Part shown: positions 58,771 through 64,000 of the stretch, in pieces
Layout: every line of letters begins with the position of its first letter
How positions within the stretch are numbered: the stretch's first letter is position 1
Source of the DNA: HK1 sp965202735
GTDB taxonomy: Bacteria > Pseudomonadota > Gammaproteobacteria > HK1
Assembly (NCBI GenBank): GCA_965202735.1
Contig: OZ241844.1
Span: forward strand, 4,402,001-4,466,000
Length of the DNA stretch: 64,000 nt
Direction of reading: 5' to 3'
Position numbers and translations under genes: made by a program
The notes under the pieces: model-generated
Told to the model about the DNA's origin: nothing
The model's database searches: none
What the model saw: the letters and a program-made list of their open reading frames with translations, nothing else

Positions 58771-60743
58771 ACGACGACAGCCCGGCCAGGGACCGCGGCA
58801 CGGGCAGCCGCGGCGGCGGGGCTCGTCGGTACGTCCCGGGAGCGAAAGGAAGTCCGGCCCCGGACCGCGGCACGGGCAGCCGCGGCGGCGATGGCCGCGA
58901 CCGTCGCGGCGGCGGCCGTCCGGAAGGCGCGGGCCCCGGCCCCGCCGGCGACTCGAGCCGCCGGGTGGACCCGGTCACCGCGAGCGTCATCCAAGGCGCG
59001 TTCGAGAACATCGCGACGGAGATGGGCCACAAGCTCATGCGGATGTCGTACTCGTCGATCATCCGGGAATCGGAAGACTTCGGCGCGGGTCTGGTGGACC
59101 CGTCCGGACAGGGGCTCGCGGAGTCCGCCCAGTCCACCCCCCTTCAGTCCGGCCCCATCCCCGGCTACGTGCAGGGGATGCTCCGCCAGATGGCGGAGCG
59201 GGGTGACGAGGTCCGCCCCGGCGACGTCATCATGCACAACGACGCCTACGCCGGGGCAAGCCACGGACCCGACGTCGCCTTCATCGTGCCCGCGTTCCAC
59301 CGGAACCGGCTGGTCGGCTTCGCGGTGACCACCGCCCACCACCTCGATATCGGGGCGCTCACCCCCGGGAGCTGCGGCATCGTCGACGCCATCGACGCCT
59401 ACGCCGAAGGTCTCCAGCTCAAGTCCATCAAGGTGTACGAGGCCGGGCGCAAGGTCGAGCCGGTGTGGCATCTGCTGCGCGGCAACATCCGTGCTTCGGA
59501 CCTGGTGGTCGGCGACATGGAGGCCCAGGTCGCCGCCTCGCGGATCGGGGCGGAGCGCTTCGTCGCCCTGCACGAGCGCTACGGGACCGGGACGGTGGAG
59601 GCGGCCGGCGAGGCGGCGAAGGAGCACGCGGAGCGGCTGATGCGCTCCGCCATCGCCGCCATGCCGGACGGCGCCTGGCAGGCCACCACGTACATCGACG
59701 GCTACCTCGACAGCGACGATCCGGCCAGGAAGCACCTCCCGCTCGCGGTGGCCATCACGGTGGACGGCGACGAAATGACGGTGGACCTCACCGGCACCGC
59801 CGACCAGGTGCCCGACCGTCCCATCAACATGCCGCTGGTGGGCACGGTCGACATTGCGGTGTGGCTCACGGTGCGCTCGGTGCTGCTCGATACCGCGGTG
59901 CACGGGCACATCCCGGTCAACGCGGGGCTGGTGCGTCCGATCCGGCTCGTCGTGCCCCGGGGCTGTCTCTGCAACCCCGTCTATCCGGCGCCCACCATCG
60001 CCCGCTTCTGTCCGGGCAACCAGCTCGCGGACACGGTGATGAAGGCGCTCGCGCAGGCGGTGCCGGAGCAGGTGTCGGCCGGCATCGGCAACCTCAGGGT
60101 CATCGCGTTCTCGGGGCTCCGGGGCGAGACCCACTGGGTCCACATGGAGATCTTCGAGGGCTCCTACGGCGGCCGCTACGGGATGGACGGCATGGACGCG
60201 GTCGACACCCTCTACGCCAACACCCGCAACAACCCCATCGAGGACATCGAGTCGCACCTCCCGCTGCGGGTCCGCCGCTACGAGCTGCGCGAGGACGCGT
60301 GCGGCGCCGGGCGGTGGCGCGGAGGCCTCGGCTCGGTGCGCGAGTTCGAGTACCTGGACGACGGCGGCGGCTCGGTGGAAGGCGAAGGCCACCACTTTCG
60401 GCCCTGGGGTTTTCGGGGCGCGTCCGACGGCCAGCCCTCGTCCCTGGTGCTGGCGCGGGCGGACGGCTCGAGGGTGGAGCTTCCCTCCAAGGTGCCCCAC
60501 ACGGTGGTGGCGGCGGGTGACCGCTTCGTCTGCGAGGGGCCGGCCGGGGGCGGCTACGGAGACCCGCTGGAGCGCGAGCCGGACCGGGTGCTCGACGATG
60601 TGCTGGACGGTTTCATCTCCGCGGAGACGGCCGAGCGGGACTATGGAGTCGTGATCGCGGCCGGCGACCGGGTCGACGCCGCCGCGACCGAAGCGACCCG
60701 GGCCGCCCGCCGGACCCGCGCCCCGGGTAGTGCCTCAGTTTGA
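58767..60743 (+). CDS. Hydantoinase/oxoprolinase B subunit (hyuB-like) with repeated N-terminus
   Basis: A 658-residue HyuB-type subunit that pairs with HyuA in ATP-dependent hydrolysis of hydantoins or 5-oxoproline. The core begins at about residue 70 (VDPVTASVIQGAFENIATEM) with HNDAYAGASHGPDVAFIVPA, TTAHHLDIGALTPGSCGIVD, and GPAGGGYGDPLEREPDRVLD. The first 65 residues are low-complexity and contain two identical GTGSRGG blocks encoded by a 28-base duplication 72 bases apart (58791 and 58863). The last five residues and stop lie in the inverted repeat at 60726. Its partner hyuA is disrupted. Confidence 0.92.
   Translation: MNDDSPARDRGTGSRGGGARRYVPGAKGSPAPDRGTGSRGGDGRDRRGGGRPEGAGPGPAGDSSRRVDPVTASVIQGAFENIATEMGHKLMRMSYSSIIRESEDFGAGLVDPSGQGLAESAQSTPLQSGPIPGYVQGMLRQMAERGDEVRPGDVIMHNDAYAGASHGPDVAFIVPAFHRNRLVGFAVTTAHHLDIGALTPGSCGIVDAIDAYAEGLQLKSIKVYEAGRKVEPVWHLLRGNIRASDLVVGDMEAQVAASRIGAERFVALHERYGTGTVEAAGEAAKEHAERLMRSAIAAMPDGAWQATTYIDGYLDSDDPARKHLPLAVAITVDGDEMTVDLTGTADQVPDRPINMPLVGTVDIAVWLTVRSVLLDTAVHGHIPVNAGLVRPIRLVVPRGCLCNPVYPAPTIARFCPGNQLADTVMKALAQAVPEQVSAGIGNLRVIAFSGLRGETHWVHMEIFEGSYGGRYGMDGMDAVDTLYANTRNNPIEDIESHLPLRVRRYELREDACGAGRWRGGLGSVREFEYLDDGGGSVEGEGHHFRPWGFRGASDGQPSSLVLARADGSRVELPSKVPHTVVAAGDRFVCEGPAGGGYGDPLEREPDRVLDDVLDGFISAETAERDYGVVIAAGDRVDAAATEATRAARRTRAPGSASV
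58791..58890 (+). repeat. 72-bp displaced duplication in hyuB
   Basis: GACCGCGGCACGGGCAGCCG and the next eight bases occur identically at 58791-58818 and 58863-58890. The offset is a multiple of three and the frame is intact. Confidence 0.85.
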
Positions 60744-60795
60744 CTTGCTTCCTCAACACGACATAACGGTCACGGAGCCAAACTGAGGCACTACC
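60726..60795. repeat. 70-bp inverted repeat at the hyuB/recQ junction
   Basis: GGTAGTGCCTCAGTTTG (60726-60742) and its exact complement CAAACTGAGGCACTACC (60779-60795) enclose a 36-base AT-richer loop. The 17-bp perfect stem and size suggest a small MITE or IS-end remnant. The hyuB stop TGA (60741-60743) lies at the inner border of the left arm. The hairpin may also act as a terminator between hyuB and the convergent recQ. Confidence 0.85.
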
Positions 60796-60890
60796 GCGCC
60801 CCGTAGGCCTCGAGGCCGCCTCGTCCCGGTGGACCCGGCCGTTTCCGGTGGATGCGGGCGCTCCCCTTCCCCCGGCGGGCAGGCCCACCC

Positions 60891-62705
60891 TCAGGCGTGG
60901 CCTTCGATCACCTCGATGAACGTCGTCGCGTAGCGCTCGAGCTTCTTCACGCCGACCCCGGGCAGGGCCGCGAACGCCTCGAGGGTGCGCGGCCGCCGCT
61001 CGGCCATCGCTTCCAGGGTCGCGTCGTGGAAGATGACGTAGGGCGGCACCCCCTGCTCCCTGGCGAGCTCGCGGCGCCGCGAACGCAGCGCGTCGAACAG
61101 CGCCCGATGCTCTGGACCGGGTACGGCATGGGCCCGCTGCCCCGATTTCTCCGCCGGTGCGCGACGGCGGCGCGGTGCGGGCGCATCGCGCCTCAGGCGC
61201 ACCTCGCACTCCCCGCGCAGCACCGCGCGGCTCGCCTCGGTGAGCTTCAGCGACCCGAACCCATCGACGTCGACGCGCATCAGACCCCGCGCCACGAGCT
61301 GGCGAAACACCGAGCGCCATGTCCGGGCGTCGATGTCCGCGCCGATGCCGAAGGTCGACAGCCGGTGGTGCCCGAAGCTGCGGATGCGCTCGCCGTCGCT
61401 GCCGCGCAGCACCTCGATGACGTACCCCGCGCCGAAGCGCTGCCCCGTGCGGTACACGCACGAGAGCGCCTTCCGCGCCGCCTCGGTGGCGTCCCAGGTC
61501 TGCGGCGGCGCGATGCAGTTGTCGCAGTTGCCGCACGGGCCGGCGCGTTCCTCGCCGAAGTAGGCGAGCAGCGTCCGGCGCCGGCAGGTCGTCAGCTCGC
61601 ACAGGCCGAGCAGGGCGTCGAGCTTGCGCATCTCGATGCGCTTGCGCCGCTCGTCCGCGCCGGAGTCCTCGACCATCTGGCGCAGGGTGACGACATCGGA
61701 CAGTCCGTACGCCATCCACGCGTCGGCCGGCAGTCCGTCGCGGCCGGCGCGGCCCGTCTCCTGGTAGTACGACTCGATGCTCTTCGGCAGGTCGAGATGG
61801 GCGACGAAGCGCACGTCGGGCTTGTCGATCCCCATCCCGAACGCGATGGTGGCGACGATGATCACCGCTTCCTCGCGCACGAACGCGTCCTGGTGGCGCT
61901 TGCGCTCCTCCGCGCTCATGCCCGCGTGGTAGGGGAGTGCGTCGTATCCCCGGTCGCGCAGCCACTGCGCCGTCTCCTCGACCCTGCGGCGCGACAGGCA
62001 GTAGACGATGCCCGCGTGGCCGCGGTGCCCGGCGTCGAGGAAGCGCTGGAGCTGCTCGCGCGCCTTGCGCTTCGGCACGATGGCGTAGCGGATGTTCGGG
62101 CGGTCGAAGCCGCTGATGAAGACGCGGGCGCCGCCGAGCCCGAGACGCTCGGCGATCTCGCGCCGGGTGGGCGCGTCCGCGGTGGCGGTGAGGGCGATGC
62201 GCGGCACCTGCGGGTAGCGCTCGTGCAGCACCGAGAGCTGGAGGTACTCGGGCCGGAAGTCGTGGCCCCACTGGGAGACGCAGTGCGCCTCGTCGATGGC
62301 GAAGAGGGCGATGCGGACCCCGTCGAGCAGCGCCAGGGTGCGATCGCCCATCAGGCGTTCCGGGGCGACGTAGAGCAGGTCGAGCGATCCCGCGCGGGCG
62401 TCGCGCTCGATGGCCCTGGCTTCCCCGAAGGCGAGGGTCGAGTTCAGATACCCCGCGCGCACGCCCGCCTGCAGCAGGGCGTCCACCTGGTCCTGCATCA
62501 GCGCGATGAGGGGCGAGACGACGACCGCGACCCCGTCGCGGAGCAGGGCCGGTATCTGGTAGCAGAGCGACTTGCCCCCGCCGGTGGGCATGACCACCAG
62601 GGCGTCGCCGCCACCCGCCACGTGACCGATGATCGCTTCCTGCTCGTCCCGGAACGCGCCGTATCCGAAAACGCGTTCGAGCACCTCGTGTGGCGTTCCG
62701 TGCAT
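60891..62705 (-). CDS. recQ: ATP-dependent DNA helicase RecQ
   Basis: A 604-residue helicase. Walker A MPTGGGKSLCYQIPALL, DEAH box AIDEAHCVSQWGHDFRPEYL, and the zinc-binding RQC cysteines (TCRRRTLLAYFGEERAGPCG, NCDNC) are all present. A C-terminal HRDC domain (LFDALRSRRRELAREQGVPP) completes the standard helicase-RQC-HRDC layout. An Arg-rich linker (about residues 500-525) joins RQC and HRDC. ATG 62705 (MHGTPHEVLERVFGYGAFRD) is preferred to 62750, whose extra codons appear to come from an older coiled-coil gene. Acts in recombination and fork repair. Confidence 0.95.
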   Translation of the reverse strand: MHGTPHEVLERVFGYGAFRDEQEAIIGHVAGGGDALVVMPTGGGKSLCYQIPALLRDGVAVVVSPLIALMQDQVDALLQAGVRAGYLNSTLAFGEARAIERDARAGSLDLLYVAPERLMGDRTLALLDGVRIALFAIDEAHCVSQWGHDFRPEYLQLSVLHERYPQVPRIALTATADAPTRREIAERLGLGGARVFISGFDRPNIRYAIVPKRKAREQLQRFLDAGHRGHAGIVYCLSRRRVEETAQWLRDRGYDALPYHAGMSAEERKRHQDAFVREEAVIIVATIAFGMGIDKPDVRFVAHLDLPKSIESYYQETGRAGRDGLPADAWMAYGLSDVVTLRQMVEDSGADERRKRIEMRKLDALLGLCELTTCRRRTLLAYFGEERAGPCGNCDNCIAPPQTWDATEAARKALSCVYRTGQRFGAGYVIEVLRGSDGERIRSFGHHRLSTFGIGADIDARTWRSVFRQLVARGLMRVDVDGFGSLKLTEASRAVLRGECEVRLRRDAPAPRRRRAPAEKSGQRAHAVPGPEHRALFDALRSRRRELAREQGVPPYVIFHDATLEAMAERRPRTLEAFAALPGVGVKKLERYATTFIEVIEGHA

Positions 62706-62764
62706 GGCGGTGGTTGCTGGCTCCCGTGCTCGGGGGGCGCCGTCGACCATGGCGACGACGGCCC

Positions 62765-62839
62765 GCCCTGGGCATCGCCGAGCCCGGCGTCTCCGAGGGC
62801 CTTCGCGGCCTTGAGCGTGGCGAATGCGGTCGCGGTCAT
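62765..62839 (-). pseudogene. 5' relic resembling a DUF1640/coiled-coil protein
   Basis: The first about 24 codons read MTATAFATLKAAKALGDAGL then GDAQ, a DUF1640-like N-terminus. The match breaks off at about 62767, and the next frame (RAVVAMVDGAP) suggests a frameshift close to the recQ upstream region. It is a remnant, not an active gene. Identification is from pattern memory only. Confidence 0.35.
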
Positions 62840-63104
62840 GACCGTGGACTCTGTGCCCGCCTCCGTTTCACGTCAACAGACTCGGGTGGGCCGGAAGGAC
62901 CGATGCTTGCAGGCATCCGGCTCGGAACCGGTGCGGTTTGCGGGAGCCGGGATGGCGACCGCGGAGCCTTCCCCCTCGGCTCCGCACGCATGGCCGGCGC
63001 GAAAATGGAGCGATGCCCGGAAGGGCGGATCGCCTTGCGCTGCCGCGATTTCCCTCCCCGAGAGCTGGAACCGCCGCATGACCGGCACCCGCCGCAGGCC
63101 CGGG
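62840..63104. other. Spacer between the DUF1640-like relic and the GcvT-domain gene
   Basis: A 265-base GC-rich region. I see no gene, promoter consensus, terminator or repeat shared with the rest of the window. Confidence 0.4.
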
Positions 63105-64000
63105 TCAGCCCCGCGCCCGCGCGCCCTCCGGGTCGTACAGCGCGCGGAGCGACGCCTTCGCGGGAACGCGTTCGCCTTCGACCAGGATCTCCCACTTCCC
63201 GCCCTCGACCCATTCCCGGCTCACGCCGTCGCCGCTCCTGGCATACCCGAGCCCCACGCCGCCGCCGAGCGTGTGGCCGTAATTGCCGGAGGTGAGGTAG
63301 CCGACCGTCTCGCCGTCGCGCAGCACCGGCTCGTGGCCGAAGAGCAGCGGCTCGGGGTCGGTGAGCAGGAGCTGGAGCAGCCGCCTGGACCGCGGCCGGT
63401 TCGAGTCGAGCTGGCGCGCGACCGCGTCGTGTCCGATGAACGGCACGGACTTGTCCATCCGGCACACCCAGCGCATGCCGGCCTCCACCGGGGTATCCAC
63501 ATCGGCGACGTCGTGGCCGAAGTGGACGAACTTCTTCTCGATGCGGCCCGAGTCGAGCGCGTGCATGCCGGCGAGCTTCAGGCCGTGGCCGTCGCCCGCC
63601 GCCACGATCCGGTCGAACGCGTGCCGGGCCTGATCGGCCGGCGCGTACAGCTCCCAGCCGAGCTCGCCGACGTAGGAGACCCGCGCCGCGCGGCCCACCG
63701 CACAGCCGATCTCCACGTCGCGGACCGCGCCGAAGGGAAACGCGCGGCTGGAGAGGTCCTCGCCGGTGACGGCGCCCACGACGGCGCGGCTCTTCGGTCC
63801 CATCACCCCGAACACCGCCCACTGGGCGGTGACGTCGACCACCACCGCGTGCGCATCGCCGTCGATGTGGCGGTCGAGCCAGGAGAGGTCGCGCCGTGCC
63901 GCCCCCGCGCCGCTCACCACCAGGAACTCGTCCCCGGCGAGCCGGGTCACGGTGAGCTCCGCCTCGATGCCGCCGCGCTCGTTCAGCCAGAGCGTGTACA
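63105..64000 (-). CDS. GcvT/aminomethyltransferase-domain protein, C-terminal part (partial)
   Basis: The frame is open through 64000, so the N-terminus is outside. The visible about 298 residues contain the folate-binding GcvT fold (YTLWLNERGGIEAELTVTRL at the window edge, SYVGELGWELYAPADQARHA, HALDSGRIEKKFVHFGHDVA) and the C-terminal barrel (NYGHTLGGGVGLGYARSGDG). The arrangement is typical of dimethylglycine dehydrogenase/sarcosine oxidase alpha-type proteins that fuse an FAD domain to GcvT; stand-alone GcvT is also possible. Such enzymes degrade methylated glycines to one-carbon units. Confidence 0.88.
   Translation of the reverse strand, partial: YTLWLNERGGIEAELTVTRLAGDEFLVVSGAGAARRDLSWLDRHIDGDAHAVVVDVTAQWAVFGVMGPKSRAVVGAVTGEDLSSRAFPFGAVRDVEIGCAVGRAARVSYVGELGWELYAPADQARHAFDRIVAAGDGHGLKLAGMHALDSGRIEKKFVHFGHDVADVDTPVEAGMRWVCRMDKSVPFIGHDAVARQLDSNRPRSRRLLQLLLTDPEPLLFGHEPVLRDGETVGYLTSGNYGHTLGGGVGLGYARSGDGVSREWVEGGKWEILVEGERVPAKASLRALYDPEGARARG

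Overview
The window looks like a chromosomal segment of a very high-GC (roughly 70% G+C by eye) gammaproteobacterium. The main evidence is gene order typical of that class: metG, an RnfB-type ferredoxin and nth; DUF1841; dapF, xerC, hslV, hslU, DUF971, ubiE, ubiJ and ubiB; then ctpA and envC facing yibN and gpsA. Ubiquinone genes (ubiE, ubiJ, ubiB) and a RecQ with HRDC domain fit the same placement. No species can be named. There is no rRNA and no CRISPR array; one tRNA, tRNA-Ser(UGA), is present.

Layout. 1-2343 is a lower-GC module: the C-terminal part of a HerA/VirB4-like ATPase, a UPF0175 protein, and an AAA ATPase that appears fused to the tail of a DUF4276 protein. 2383-5896 holds rarA, serS and a Bax-inhibitor-1 membrane protein around a strong terminator. 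6000-9212 has a repeat array, tRNA-Ser and an NMT1/SsuA-type ABC importer. 9433-26091 is the housekeeping core. 26365-27720 is a complete IS4-family insertion sequence with terminal inverted repeats and a 9-bp target duplication. 28165-32598 (minus strand) is a three-gene ABC importer of the putative 2-aminoethylphosphonate type. 33328-36417 has an MMPL/RND exporter and a small RelE/ParE-type toxin-antitoxin pair. 36739-54300 is an accessory catabolic region: a flavin monooxygenase, an RND efflux pair, a class V aminotransferase, two acyl-CoA dehydrogenases, an SDR, a lactonase-like hydrolase, an acyl-CoA ligase with an HTH-like N-terminus coupled to a 4Fe-4S reductase, a coiled-coil membrane protein and a DOPA-dioxygenase-like protein. 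54540-60743 is a hydantoinase/oxoprolinase operon (hyuA-hyuB) whose hyuA is split by an ISAs1-type element carrying a DruA-like (DUF4338) domain. recQ and a partial GcvT-domain protein close the window.

The most unusual signals are structural. First, a 122-bp palindrome-ended element occurs in seven near-complete copies plus one fragment, in both orientations, twice as tandem pairs; one copy supplies the stop codon of the rnfB-like gene. Second, several genes carry in-frame minisatellites (21-bp units in xerC, 36-bp in the phosphonate ABC ATPase, 21- and 33-bp in the coiled-coil gene). Third, at least seven short direct duplications of about 23-39 bp, 45-74 bp apart, sit at gene ends or inside genes. 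Fourth, the ISAs1-type element has its transposase split at a classical A AAA AAG slippery heptamer, with the catalytic residues on both sides. Together these suggest a genome with many small mobile or palindromic elements and active slippage or duplication.
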